Source: Mesorhizobium_K marinum
GTDB taxonomy: Bacteria > Pseudomonadota > Alphaproteobacteria > Rhizobiales > Rhizobiaceae
Reading direction: 5' to 3' (one strand)
Assembly (NCBI RefSeq): GCF_040813715.1
Contig: NZ_JBFOCH010000022.1
DNA: 64,000 nt
Numbering within the stretch: the stretch's first letter is position 1; every line of letters begins with the position of its first letter. The translations under genes were made by a program, and so were the position numbers. Positions 18,830-28,123 of this stretch are shown one piece after another. The notes under the pieces are model-generated. The model had not been told where the DNA came from and did no database searches. It was given only the letters and a program-made list of their open reading frames with translations.

Positions 18830-20251
18830 ATGGCGACCACCGAGATCGAGGGGCGGGGAAAGCAGGAAGGCGGCGGCTTGCTCGCGCGCTTCAAGCGCGC
18901 GTCCGGCGTCGTCTCGTCGAGTTGGAACCGGTTCTGGCGCCGCGTCGGCATCTACATGCCGAAAAGGCTCTACGCGCGATCGCTGATCATCGTCATCACG
19001 CCGATGATCCTGCTCCAGTCGGTCGTCACGCTGGTCTTCATGGAGCGCCACTGGCAGACGGTCACGCAACGCCTGTCGACCGCCACGACGCGCGATCTGG
19101 CCGCGATCATCGACATGATCGAGAGCTATCCGCACGATGCCGACTACTCCAATGCGATCCGCATCGCACAGGAGCGGCTGTCGATGAAGATCGACATCCT
19201 GCCGCCGGACCCGTTGCCCCCGCCCGGGCGCAAGCCATTCTTCTCGATCCTCGACCAGATCCTGTCCGCCGAGATCACCAGGCGCATCGACCGCCCCTTC
19301 TGGATCGACACGGTCGGCGATTCCGACGTCCTCGAGGTGCGCATACAGCTCGAGGGCAAGGTCCTTCGCGCCTTCATCCGGCGCAACCAGGCCTATGCGT
19401 CCAACACCCACATCTTCCTCGTCTGGATGGTCGGCACGTCGCTCGTGCTGCTGATGATCGCGATCCCCTTCCTGCGCAACCAGATCAAGCCGATCCTCAA
19501 GCTCGCAGAAGCCGCGGAGAGTTTCGGCAAGGGGCGACCGATGCCGCAGGACTTCCGCCCGCGCGGCGCCGAGGAGGTGCGCCGGGCCGGTCTCGCCTTC
19601 ATCCAGATGCGCGAACGCATCGAACGCCAGATCGAGCAGCGCACGGCCATGCTGTCGGGCGTCAGCCATGACCTCAGAACCATCCTGACGCGCTTCAAGC
19701 TGCAGCTTGCGCTGTCCGGTTCGAAGCCCGACATCGCGGCGCTGAACCGCGACATTGACGACATGCAGTCCATGCTGGAAGGCTATCTCGAATTTGCCCG
19801 CGGCGAAGCGGCCGAGGATCCTGGCCGCTTCGACCTCGCCGGCTATTTCGAGACGCTCGGCAAGGAAGCGGAGCTCAGGCAGCGGGGGCTGACTACATCG
19901 CTCGCCGGCGACCCGACGATCCATGTGCGCCCCAACGCCTTCTCGCGGCTGCTCGCGAACGTCGTCGGCAACGCGCTGCGCTACGCGGAGAATATCCGCG
20001 TCGACGCCGTGCACACCAGGGGCTCGCTGACCGTCATCGTCGACGACGACGGTCCAGGCGTGCCCGAGGAGCGCCGCGAGGATGTCTTCAAGCCCTTCGT
20101 GCGGCTCGACGAAGCGCGCAACCTCGACTCCAGCGGCACGGGGCTCGGCCTGCCGATCGCCCGCGACATCGCGCGCAGCCACGGCGGCGACATCACGCTC
20201 GACAACAGTCCGCTCGGCGGGTTGCGGGTTATCATTCGCGTTCCGGCCTGA
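18830..20251 (+). CDS. Sensor histidine kinase (EnvZ-like)
   Basis: A 473-residue membrane kinase. TM1 lies at about residues 47-70, a periplasmic sensor region follows, and TM2 at about 196-214 leads to a HAMP domain. The phosphorylated His280 is in GVSHDLRTILTR; note Ile where Pro is usual after HDLRT. The N box is LANVVGNALRYA, with G boxes DDDGPGVPEE and GTGLGLPIA. The EnvZ-like layout suits an OmpR-type partner, most simply the regulator at 16441. Start chosen at ATG 18830 after ACCACG; the ribosome-binding site is weak. Confidence 0.88.
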   Translation: MATTEIEGRGKQEGGGLLARFKRASGVVSSSWNRFWRRVGIYMPKRLYARSLIIVITPMILLQSVVTLVFMERHWQTVTQRLSTATTRDLAAIIDMIESYPHDADYSNAIRIAQERLSMKIDILPPDPLPPPGRKPFFSILDQILSAEITRRIDRPFWIDTVGDSDVLEVRIQLEGKVLRAFIRRNQAYASNTHIFLVWMVGTSLVLLMIAIPFLRNQIKPILKLAEAAESFGKGRPMPQDFRPRGAEEVRRAGLAFIQMRERIERQIEQRTAMLSGVSHDLRTILTRFKLQLALSGSKPDIAALNRDIDDMQSMLEGYLEFARGEAAEDPGRFDLAGYFETLGKEAELRQRGLTTSLAGDPTIHVRPNAFSRLLANVVGNALRYAENIRVDAVHTRGSLTVIVDDDGPGVPEERREDVFKPFVRLDEARNLDSSGTGLGLPIARDIARSHGGDITLDNSPLGGLRVIIRVPA

Positions 20252-20402
20252 GCCACGTCTTCAGCCCGGCCGGCAGTTCATCCATCCACGATCCTGCATC
20301 AGGCAACATCGGTCTGGCGCAAGCGGCGATCTTGCCGATACTGTGCGGCGTGCTGCCTGGGAGGAGCCAGGAGGCGGACGATAGCCAAGGCCCGGAGGAG
20401 AC

Positions 20403-22202
20403 ATGCTCGAAAAGACTGCGAATGCGAAACTGTCGGAGTTCCTCGACCGTTTCGGCGGTGCGCTTGCGGCGCGCGACATCGATGCCGCGACAGCCCTGTT
20501 CCGGGACGACTGCTACTGGCGCGACCTGGTGACGTTCACCTGGAACATCAGGACGCTCGAAGGCAAGGATGCGATCCGCGACATGCTGGAGAACCAGCTC
20601 GACGCCACCGCGCCGTCCGGCTGGACGAGAGCGTCCGGCGAGGACGCCAGCGAAACCGGCGGCCTGCTCGAAGGCTGGTTCACCTTCGAAACGGGAGTGG
20701 CTCGCGGCATTGGCCATGTCAGGCTCAAGAACGGCCTGGTCTGGACCCTGCTAACCAGCATGGTCGAGCTCAAGGGCCATGAGGAGCCGCTCGGTTCCGC
20801 CCGTCCGCTCGGCGTCCCCCACCGTTCCGACATGGATGCCGCGAGCTGGCAGGAGGAACGCGAGGCGGAAACCGCCGAACTCGGCCGTTCGCGCCAACCC
20901 TATTGCCTCATCATCGGCGGCGGCCAGGGCGCCATTGGGCTCGGCGCACGCCTGAAGCAGCTCGGCGTGCCGACGATCATCGTCGAGAAGAACGAACGTC
21001 CCGGCGACAGCTGGCGCAAGCGCTACAAGTCGCTCTGTCTGCACGACCCGGTCTGGTACGATCACATGCCCTATCTGCCGTTTCCTGCGAACTGGCCGGT
21101 TTTTTCGCCGAAGGACAAGATCGGCGATTGGCTCGAGATGTACGCCAAGGTCATGGAACTGAACTATTGGGGCTCGACCGAGGCGAAAAGCGCCAGCTAC
21201 GACGAGGCGAAGGGCGAATGGTCCGTCATCGTCGACCGGGCCGGCGAGACGATCGAACTGCGGCCGAAGCAGTTGGTCTTCGCGACCGGCATGGCCAGCA
21301 AGCCCATCGTCCCCGAGCTTCCGGGCCAGGACGTCTTCAAGGGCGACCTGCACCATTCCTCGCGGCATCCCGGGCCTGACGGCTACGCAGGCATGCGCGC
21401 GGTGGTGATCGGGTCCAACACGTCGGCGCACGACATCTGCGCAGCACTTTGGTCGGCCGGCGCCGACGTCACGATGGTTCAGCGCTCGCCGACCCACGTG
21501 GTCCGCTCCGAACCGCTGACCGAGCTTGCCACCGGCCTCCTCTATTCCGAAAAGGCGCTGGCCGACGGCATCACCACCGAGAAGGCCGACCTGATCTCGG
21601 CCTCGGTTCCCTACCGGCTGATGCCCGAGTTCCAGAAGCCTATCTACGACAACATCCGCGAATTGGACGCCGACTTCTACGCGGCACTCGCCGGCAGCGG
21701 CTTCCTGCTCGACTGGGGCGACGACGAATCCGGCCTGTTCATGAAATATGTGCGCCGCGGCTCGGGTTACTACATCGACGTCGGCGCCAGCCAGATGATC
21801 ATCGACGGCAAGATCAAGCTGAAGGTCGGCCAGGTCGACCACTTCACGGAGACGTCGGTGGTCCTGGAGGACGGCACCGCCCTGCCCGCCGATCTCGTGG
21901 TCTACGCCACCGGCTTCGGGTCGATGAACGGCTGGGTGGCCGACCTGGTGAGCCAGGAGGTCGCCGACCGCGTCGGCAGGGTCTGGGGGTTAGGCTCGGA
22001 CACGACCAAGGATCCCGGCCCCTGGGAAGGCGAGCCGCGCAACATGTGGAAGCCGACCCAGCAGGCCGCCTTGTGGTTCCACGGCGGAAACCTGCACCAG
22101 TCGCGCCACAACTCGCTGTTCCTGGCGCTGCAGTTGAAGGCGCGCATGGAGGGCATCCCGACACCTGTCTACGGGCTGCAGGAGGTCCATCACCGGAACT
22201 GA
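20403..22202 (+). CDS. Flavin-containing monooxygenase with an N-terminal NTF2/SnoaL-like domain
   Basis: 599 residues. Residues 1 to about 125 form an NTF2-like region (FLDRFGGALAARDIDAATALFRDDCYW and later). A class B flavoprotein monooxygenase follows: FAD motif IIGGGQGAIGLG near 170, RPGDSWRKRY, FATGMASKP, an NADPH motif VIGSNTSAHD near 334 (Ser-Asn-Thr in place of the usual second and third Gly), and a late YATGF. Such enzymes oxygenate N, S or ketone groups. Substrate unknown. ATG 20403 follows GGAGGAGAC. It stands alone, in the same direction as the next gene. Confidence 0.88.
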   Translation: MLEKTANAKLSEFLDRFGGALAARDIDAATALFRDDCYWRDLVTFTWNIRTLEGKDAIRDMLENQLDATAPSGWTRASGEDASETGGLLEGWFTFETGVARGIGHVRLKNGLVWTLLTSMVELKGHEEPLGSARPLGVPHRSDMDAASWQEEREAETAELGRSRQPYCLIIGGGQGAIGLGARLKQLGVPTIIVEKNERPGDSWRKRYKSLCLHDPVWYDHMPYLPFPANWPVFSPKDKIGDWLEMYAKVMELNYWGSTEAKSASYDEAKGEWSVIVDRAGETIELRPKQLVFATGMASKPIVPELPGQDVFKGDLHHSSRHPGPDGYAGMRAVVIGSNTSAHDICAALWSAGADVTMVQRSPTHVVRSEPLTELATGLLYSEKALADGITTEKADLISASVPYRLMPEFQKPIYDNIRELDADFYAALAGSGFLLDWGDDESGLFMKYVRRGSGYYIDVGASQMIIDGKIKLKVGQVDHFTETSVVLEDGTALPADLVVYATGFGSMNGWVADLVSQEVADRVGRVWGLGSDTTKDPGPWEGEPRNMWKPTQQAALWFHGGNLHQSRHNSLFLALQLKARMEGIPTPVYGLQEVHHRN

Positions 22203-22273
22203 CCGGAACCCGGCATTCCCGCGCCATCGGCCGATTCATGCGCATGTCATGAAACGATGCTCAAAGGCGCGCT

Positions 22274-23386
22274 ATGCACCAGGTTCGAATCAGCGCCGAT
22301 CCGAGCTCGTTCGAAAAGGCCCGGGACGGTCGCGCCGTCGCGCGCTGGGTCGACGGCCCGAAACGCATCCTGATGGTCACCGACGCCTGGCGGCCGCAGG
22401 TCAACGGTGTCGTCCATACGCTCGAGCGGCTGACCGCCACGCTGCAGACGTTCGGCGTCACGGTCGAGTTCCTCACGCCGGCCCGGTTCAAGACGCTGCC
22501 GATGCCGACCTATCCGGACATAAGGCTGGCGCTGACGACGCCCGGCCGGGTGTACCGGCTGATCGACGAAAGCAAGACCGACCACGTGCACATCGTGACC
22601 GAGGGTCCGCTCGGCATGATGGCGCGGCGCTACTGCCGCGCGCGCGGCCTGCCGTTCACCACGAGCTATCACACCCGTTTTCCCGAATATGTGGCGGCCC
22701 GCTTGCCCATCCCGCAGGACTGGACCTACCGCTGGCTGCGGAACTTCCACAATTCCGGCAACGGCACGATGGTGGCGACGCCGTCGATGGCGCGCGACCT
22801 CGAGACGCGCGGCTTCGACAAGCTGCAGCCGTGGACGCGCGGCGTCGATGTCGAGCATTTCAGCCCCGACAAGCGCGACGACCTCGACTTTCCGCGCCCG
22901 ATCTTCCTGTGCGTCGGCCGCGTCGCGGTGGAGAAGAACCTGCCCGCCTTCCTCGACCTGGACCTTCCCGGAAGCAAGCTGGTCGTCGGCGAGGGTCCTG
23001 AACTCGAACGTCTCAAAGCAAAATATCCGGACGCGCATTTCCTCGGCCACAGGCCCAACAACGAACTTGCCCGCCTCTATGCGTCGGCGGACGTCTTCGT
23101 GTTTCCGAGCCGCACCGACACGTTCGGCAACGTCATCATCGAAGCGCTGGCGAGCGGCACCCCGGTCGCCGGCTTCCCGGTGACCGGCCCGATCGACATC
23201 GTCGGCGACGGTTTCGGCGGCATCGTCTCGGAAGATTTGCGGCAGGCGGCGCTGACTGCGCTCGACGTCGACCGCGCCGCGGCCCGGGAGCGCGCCTTGC
23301 GCTACACCTGGACTGCGTGCGCGGAGATGTACATGGACAACATCTGCGCCGCGCGGGCGTCCGCCGTGGCAGCGAAAGCCGCCTAA
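22274..23386 (+). CDS. GT4-family glycosyltransferase (MgtA/alpha-mannosyltransferase-like)
   Basis: A 370-residue GT-B glycosyltransferase. The N-terminal domain has TDAWRPQVNGVVHTL and a conserved SYHTRFPEY. The C-terminal domain has LCVGRVAVEKNL and the donor-binding E-x7-E segment SRTDTFGNVIIEALASGTPV. The best resemblance is to the diacylglycerol or GDP-mannose-dependent transferases used for glycolipids, including phosphorus-limitation lipids of rhizobia. The acceptor is inferred, not shown. The stop overlaps the convergent csaA stop by four bases. Confidence 0.88.
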   Translation: MHQVRISADPSSFEKARDGRAVARWVDGPKRILMVTDAWRPQVNGVVHTLERLTATLQTFGVTVEFLTPARFKTLPMPTYPDIRLALTTPGRVYRLIDESKTDHVHIVTEGPLGMMARRYCRARGLPFTTSYHTRFPEYVAARLPIPQDWTYRWLRNFHNSGNGTMVATPSMARDLETRGFDKLQPWTRGVDVEHFSPDKRDDLDFPRPIFLCVGRVAVEKNLPAFLDLDLPGSKLVVGEGPELERLKAKYPDAHFLGHRPNNELARLYASADVFVFPSRTDTFGNVIIEALASGTPVAGFPVTGPIDIVGDGFGGIVSEDLRQAALTALDVDRAAARERALRYTWTACAEMYMDNICAARASAVAAKAA

Positions 23387-23742
23387 AACAGCCCGCCGCC
23401 GTCCGGCACCTTGCGCTCGATGGCGCCCAGCACGACGTCGCCTTGCTCGTCGGGGAAGCCCAGCGTCAGCACCTCCGACATGAACGGGCCGATCTGGCGC
23501 GGCGCGAAATTGACCACCGCGAACACCTGCCGGCCGACCAGCGTCTCGGGCGTGTAGTATTTGGTGATCTGCGCCGAGGACTTCTTCACGCCGATCGGCG
23601 CGCCAAAATCGATCTTCAGCTTGAGCGCCGGCTTGCGCGCCTCAGGAAACGGCTCGGCCTCGATGATCGTGCCGGCGCGGATATCGACCCGGTCGAAGTC
23701 CGCGAAGCTGATCTCCGCCTTCCGCTCGCCAGTTGCACCCAT
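23383..23742 (-). CDS. csaA: tRNA-binding domain protein CsaA
   Basis: A 119-residue single-OB-fold tRNA-binding domain of the CsaA type. It has the pattern DFDRVDIRAGTII, then LKIDFG, KKSSAQITKYY, GRQVFAVVNF and QIGPFMSEVLTLGFPD. Family members bind tRNA and have been described as secretion chaperones. The ATG at 23742 lies a few bases after the YbjN stop, so the two probably share a transcript. The 3' end overlaps the convergent glycosyltransferase. Confidence 0.9.
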   Translation of the reverse strand: MGATGERKAEISFADFDRVDIRAGTIIEAEPFPEARKPALKLKIDFGAPIGVKKSSAQITKYYTPETLVGRQVFAVVNFAPRQIGPFMSEVLTLGFPDEQGDVVLGAIERKVPDGGGLF

Positions 23743-23749
23743 CGTCGCG

Positions 23750-24250
23750 TCAGGCGTTGCCGTGCGTTTCGAAGAGCACGCTTGAAAGCGCGTCCTTGGC
23801 CGACGTGCCGGACCACACGACGAACTGGAACGACTGGAAGTAGCATTCGCAGGCCTCCAGCGCCGAGGACAGCAGCACCTCGACCTGTGCGCTGGTCGGC
23901 TCCGCTCCGCCCGCCAGCAGCAGCGACTGGCGGAACATGATCGCGCCTTCCTGCTCCCAGAGGTCGAAATGGCCAAACAGCATCTGCTCGTTGATGAGCG
24001 AAAGCAGCCGCATCACCTCGAGCGTACGGGTCTCCGGCACCTTGATGTCGAAGGCGCAGGCGAGGTGAAGCGCCTCGAAATCCTCCATCCAGGAAAAGGA
24101 GACGTGGTAGTCCGTCCAGCCGCCGGCGACCGAGATCGAGATTTCATCGTCACCGGTTCGCTCGAAGGCCCAGTCGTTGCTGTGCGCCACCTGCTCGATC
24201 ACATCCACCGGATGGATCTCGCGGGCGATATCGAGTTCGATCAGTTCCAT
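23750..24250 (-). CDS. YbjN domain-containing protein
   Basis: A 166-residue soluble protein with the type III secretion chaperone-like YbjN fold. It has an N-terminal PVDVIEQVAHSNDWAFER, a central YHVSFSWMEDFEALHLACAF and a C-terminal helical half ending in FETHGNA. The molecular function of YbjN proteins is not established; the E. coli member affects stress and motility phenotypes. ATG 24250 is preceded by AGGAAGAT. It is followed by csaA after seven bases. Confidence 0.88.
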   Translation of the reverse strand: MELIELDIAREIHPVDVIEQVAHSNDWAFERTGDDEISISVAGGWTDYHVSFSWMEDFEALHLACAFDIKVPETRTLEVMRLLSLINEQMLFGHFDLWEQEGAIMFRQSLLLAGGAEPTSAQVEVLLSSALEACECYFQSFQFVVWSGTSAKDALSSVLFETHGNA

Positions 24251-24567
24251 GTAAATCTTCCTGTCGTTCCGGGAGCACCCGACGCGCTCCGCGCAAAGGG
24301 CACACGACGAACAATTTCGTAATCGAACTCAGACGGCAGGACACACGACGGGCCTTCTGCCGGACCCCACACCCCACTGCATGACCCGGCTTCGAATCAT
24401 GCAACAAATTCAGTCTATTGATGCAGAGTCGCGTGACCAGCCCCTTTTTGAGGCAAGGCCCTACGCGGGTGTGGAAACCGCTCTCGGCAAAGATTCACGC
24501 ACCCCCGGTAAGCGATTCAGGAACAATCGCTTTTCGCCGATCGGGCTTTGTGGAAAAGTTTAAGAAA
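24251..24567. promoter_or_regulatory. 317-bp AT-richer gap with ybjN promoter and a hairpin
   Basis: No gene is supported here. The region is less GC-rich than its surroundings. It should contain the ybjN promoter (minus strand). A hairpin at 24510-24532 (AAGCGATT, loop CAGGAAC, AATCGCTT followed by TT) has its T-tract on the plus strand, where no gene ends. It could close a small plus-strand RNA, or simply follow ubiK on the other strand. Confidence 0.35.
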
Positions 24568-24882
24568 TTATTTTTTTGCGCGCGGCTTGGACGCCGTTTC
24601 AGGGCTGGTTTCGCCTCCGGCGGAGCCAGTCAGAGCCGCGATTTTCGCCTCAAGCTCGGCTACCCTTGCGGCAAGCGCCTTGTTTTCAGCCCGCGCCTTC
24701 ACCGCCATGTCGCGCGCCGCCTCGAACTCCTCGCGCTGCACGACATCCATGGAGTTCAGCATCTTTTCGGCCTGCGCCCTGAACGCCGTCTCGACTTCCC
24801 GGCGCACGCCCTGGGCCGCGCCGGCGGTGTCGGTCAACAGCTTGGCGAATTCGTCGAGGATGCGGTTGGGTCCGGTCGACAT
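24568..24882 (-). CDS. ubiK: Ubiquinone biosynthesis accessory factor UbiK (YqiC/BMFP family)
   Basis: A 104-residue helical protein. An N-terminal amphipathic helix (NRILDEFAKLLTDTAG) is followed by VRREVETAFRAQAEKML, then a coiled coil with heptads (AARVAELEAKIAAL) and a basic disordered tail ending in KPRAKK. This is the BMFP layout. UbiK helps aerobic ubiquinone synthesis by assisting the UbiJ/lipid-bound complex. The ATG at 24882 follows GGAGATTTGCG. It is divergent from lgt. Confidence 0.88.
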   Translation of the reverse strand: MSTGPNRILDEFAKLLTDTAGAAQGVRREVETAFRAQAEKMLNSMDVVQREEFEAARDMAVKARAENKALAARVAELEAKIAALTGSAGGETSPETASKPRAKK

Positions 24883-25036
24883 CGCAAATCTCCTGGGCGG
24901 ATCTCGTGGCGCCTTCGCTTGACCTAGTGGCGCGAAGGCCGGAATGCAAGCCTAGGCGGCGCGGCGATCCGCCCGCCTTGACCCCGCCATGCCCCTGCAG
25001 CATGGTCCGCGCCGACTGACGAGCGGAGTACCTCCA

Positions 25037-26152
25037 GTGATCGACCTCATGATGCTGCCGCTTGCGGCTTTGCCGTTCCCCGACATCGACCCGGTCATCG
25101 TCCAGATCGGCCCCCTCGCCATACACTGGTACGGTGTCGGCTACGTCGTCGGCATCCTGTTTGCCTGGTGGTACGGCCGGCGCCTCGTCACCAACCCGCG
25201 GCTGTGGCCCGAGGGCGTCAAGCCGATGCGGCCGGAGGACATCGACGACTTCCTCGTCTGGGCCGCAATCGGCGTCGTGCTCGGCGGCCGCGTCGGCTAC
25301 ATCCTGTTCTACGACTTCGCCCGCTACCTCGCCAATCCACTCGACATCTTCGCCGTCTGGCAGGGCGGCATGTCGTTCCATGGCGGCTTCGCCGGCGTGA
25401 CGATCGCCATGATCCTGTTCGCCCGTTCGCGCGGGATCGGCATCTGGACGCTGTTTGACGTCATCTCCGCCGGCGTGCCTGTGGGACTGGGCCTTGTCCG
25501 TGTCACCAATTTCATCAACTCGGAACTGTGGGGCCGGCCGAGCGACGTGCCGTGGGCGTTCGTCTTCCCCAACGGCGGACCCGAGCCGCGCCACCCCAGC
25601 CAGCTCTATGAAGCCGCGCTCGAAGNNNTCGGAACTGTGGGGCCGGCCGAGCGACGTGCCGTGGGCGTTCGTCTTCCCCAACGGCGGACCCGAGCCGCGC
25701 CACCCCAGCCAGCTCTATGAAGCCGCGCTCGAAGGGCTCGTCCTGTTCCTGGCGATGCGATTGCTGACTCACACCTTCCTCAGGCTGAAGAATCCCGGTT
25801 GCGTCTCCGGCACCTTCCTTGCCGGCTACGGCCTGTCGCGCATTTTCGTCGAGTTCTTCCGCGAGCCCGACGCCCATATCGGCTATCTCGCCGGCGGCTG
25901 GCTGACGATGGGCATGGTGCTGTCGGCGCCGATGGTGCTGTTCGGCCTCTGGGCCATCCTGCGCTCGAGGTCGNCGGCTACGGCATGTCGCGCATTTTCG
26001 TCGAGTTCTTCCGCGAGCCCGACGCCCATATCGGCTATCTCGCCGGCGGCTGGCTGACGATGGGCATGGTGCTGTCGGCGCCGATGGTGCTGTTCGGCCT
26101 CTGGGCCATCCTGCGCTCGAGGTCGCAGACGGCGCAGTCCGCCAGGGCATGA
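25037..26152 (+). CDS. lgt: Prolipoprotein diacylglyceryl transferase, with two assembly duplications
   Basis: Lgt moves diacylglycerol from phosphatidylglycerol to the lipobox Cys of prolipoproteins in the inner membrane. Visible motifs are IHWYGVGYVVG, the signature GGRVGYILFYD, WQGGMSFHGG with the essential His, and HPSQLYEA. The scaffold gaps at 25626 and 25974 repeat 109 and 152 bases. Together they equal 261 bases, and removing them gives a single 284-residue protein of normal length. The GTG at 25037 follows GGAG; ATG 25049 is possible. The stop overlaps the next start (ATGA). Confidence 0.93.
25626..25628. other. Scaffold gap (3 N) with duplicated flanks
   Basis: The ~105 bases before the gap (from 25520) recur right after it, offset 109. 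It lies in lgt and creates a false frameshift. Confidence 0.9.
25974..25974. other. Scaffold gap (1 N) with duplicated flanks
   Basis: The sequence from 25823 recurs from 25975, offset 152, with one mismatch (GGCCTGTCG versus GGCATGTCG, Leu/Met). It lies in lgt. Confidence 0.9.
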
Positions 26153-27237
26153 ACAGCCTAGCCGAGCGGATCGCCGGACAGATCCGCGCCGCCGGGCCGC
26201 TCTCGGTCGCGGACTACATGGCGATGTGCCTGTTCGATCCCGAGGACGGCTACTACACGAACCGCGAACCCTTCGGCGCCGCCGGCGATTTCGTCACGGC
26301 GCCGGAAGTCAGCCAGATGTTCGGCGAACTGGTCGCCGTGTGGCTTTGCGAAGCCTGGCGCGCCGCCGGCTGTCCGCCCGAGGCGACGGTCGCCGAGGTC
26401 GGGCCGGGGCGCGGCACCCTGATGAAGGACATGGCCCGCACGCTGCGCCGCATCGCGCCCGACCTCTGCGCGGGAGCGGACTTTGCGCTGGTCGAGGCCA
26501 GCCCGCGTCTTGCGGCCGTGCAGCGCGCGACGCTTGCCGGCGCCGGGCCCGACTTCACCTGGCACGATACGCTCGACAGCCTGCCCGACGCCCCCCTGTT
26601 CATCGTCGGCAACGAGATCTTCGACGCTCTGCCGCTGCGCCAGTTCGTCAAGCGCGACGGCAGATGGCTGGAGCGCGCGATCGGGCTCGGCGACAATGGC
26701 GGGTTCATCTTCGGGATCGGCACGGCGACACTCGCCGCCGACGCGTTGCCGCCGGGGGCTGCGAGCAAGCCGGACGGAACCGTCTTCGAGATCGCGCCCG
26801 TGCGCGAGGCGATGATGGCGATGATCGGGGCCCGCATCGCGCGGCGGGGCGGCGCCGGCATCTTCTTCGACTACGGGCATCTCGCGCCCGGTTTCGGCGA
26901 CACCTTCCAGGCCGTCCGCCGGCATCGTGGGGCCGACGTGTTCGGCGATCCCGGGCAGGCCGACCTCACCTCGCATGTCGACTTCGCGGCACTGGCCCGC
27001 GTCGCGCAAGCGCATGGGTTGCAGGCCGAGATGTCTACACAGGCGGAGTTCCTGCTCGGCATGGGCCTGCTGGAGCGCGCCGGGCGGCTCGGACAGGCCG
27101 CAGATGAAACCGCGCGCGAAAAGATCGCATCCGAGGTCGAGCGCCTCGCCGGGCCGGACCAGATGGGGGATTTGTTCAAGGTGCTCGCCGTGCTTCCGAC
27201 CGGGGTCGACGCCCCGCCCTTACCCGGCGCGAGTTGA
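26149..27237 (+). CDS. MidA/NDUFAF7-family SAM-dependent methyltransferase
   Basis: A 362-residue protein. The N-terminal SVADYMAMCLFDPEDGYY and GDFVTAPEVSQMFGELVA are typical of this family (formerly DUF185). The SAM-binding EVGPGRGTLMKDM follows, with IVGNEIFDALPLRQF as the substrate-side motif. Its eukaryotic relative methylates an arginine in a complex I subunit. Whether the bacterial protein does so is not known. It is coupled to lgt by an ATGA overlap and precedes pgeF, a common rhizobial arrangement. Confidence 0.9.
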   Translation: MNSLAERIAGQIRAAGPLSVADYMAMCLFDPEDGYYTNREPFGAAGDFVTAPEVSQMFGELVAVWLCEAWRAAGCPPEATVAEVGPGRGTLMKDMARTLRRIAPDLCAGADFALVEASPRLAAVQRATLAGAGPDFTWHDTLDSLPDAPLFIVGNEIFDALPLRQFVKRDGRWLERAIGLGDNGGFIFGIGTATLAADALPPGAASKPDGTVFEIAPVREAMMAMIGARIARRGGAGIFFDYGHLAPGFGDTFQAVRRHRGADVFGDPGQADLTSHVDFAALARVAQAHGLQAEMSTQAEFLLGMGLLERAGRLGQAADETAREKIASEVERLAGPDQMGDLFKVLAVLPTGVDAPPLPGAS

Positions 27238-27328
27238 CTTGGCCAGACCGCTGGCCCACTCTCCGCCCGGTTTCGCGGAGGTGGCTCCTGTATTGACGAA
27301 ACCCCTTTCCGAAACGCACAAGACGGCC

Positions 27329-28123
27329 ATGCTGACGAGAACACGACCGGATCCGCTCCGTTCCCCGCTGCTCGACGCGATCGCCCCGGCGGGCATCAGG
27401 CACGGCTTCTTCACCAGGGTGGGTGGCGTGTCGGAGGGCCTGTACCGCGGGCTGAACACGGGCTCAGGATCGGCCGACGACCAGGAACTGGTGCGCGAGA
27501 ATCGTCGTCGCATCGCCGAGTGGATGGGCGTCTCCGCCGACCGCCTGCTGACGGCCCACCAAGTGCATTCGCCTGACGTCATCGTGGCGCGCGAGCCGTT
27601 CCCGGGCGACCGGCCGAAGGTCGACGCCATCGTCACCGACCAGCCGGGCATCGCCGTAGGCGCCTCCTCGGCCGATTGCGGCCCCGTCTTGTTCGCCGAC
27701 CCCGAGGCGCGCGTCGTCGGCGCGGCGCATGCCGGCTGGAAGGGCGCGTTCACCGGGGTTCTCGAGAACACCATCGCGACGATGGTGACGCTCGGCGCGC
27801 GCCGCGACAATATTGTCGCTGTGCTCGGCCCCTCGATCAGCGCCGTCAACTACGAGGTCGGCCCCGAGTTCGTCGACCGCTTCGTCGCCGCCAATCCCGC
27901 CAACAGCGGCTACTTCACGCCGTCCAGAAACCCCGGCCATGCCATGTTCAACCTGAACGCCTACACGGTCGACCGCCTGGCCGCGGCGGGCGTGGCGGCC
28001 GCCATGCTCGGCCGATGCACCTACGCCGACGAAGACCTCTTCTATTCATACCGCCGGGCCACGCATCGCTCCGAATCGGATTATGGCCGGCACATCTCCG
28101 CGATTGTCCTGGAGCAGATTTGA
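27329..28123 (+). CDS. pgeF: Peptidoglycan editing factor PgeF (YfiH, purine nucleoside phosphorylase-like fold)
   Basis: A 264-residue member of the YfiH/polyphenol oxidase family. The metal site is visible as His in AHQVHS, Cys in SADCGP and His in AAHAGWKG. PgeF removes L-Ser-containing muropeptide errors in E. coli; relatives also act on adenosine or phenolics. I chose ATG 27329 (MLTRTRP). The stop shares a base with the start of the next gene (TGATG), so the two are translated together. Confidence 0.9.
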   Translation: MLTRTRPDPLRSPLLDAIAPAGIRHGFFTRVGGVSEGLYRGLNTGSGSADDQELVRENRRRIAEWMGVSADRLLTAHQVHSPDVIVAREPFPGDRPKVDAIVTDQPGIAVGASSADCGPVLFADPEARVVGAAHAGWKGAFTGVLENTIATMVTLGARRDNIVAVLGPSISAVNYEVGPEFVDRFVAANPANSGYFTPSRNPGHAMFNLNAYTVDRLAAAGVAAAMLGRCTYADEDLFYSYRRATHRSESDYGRHISAIVLEQI

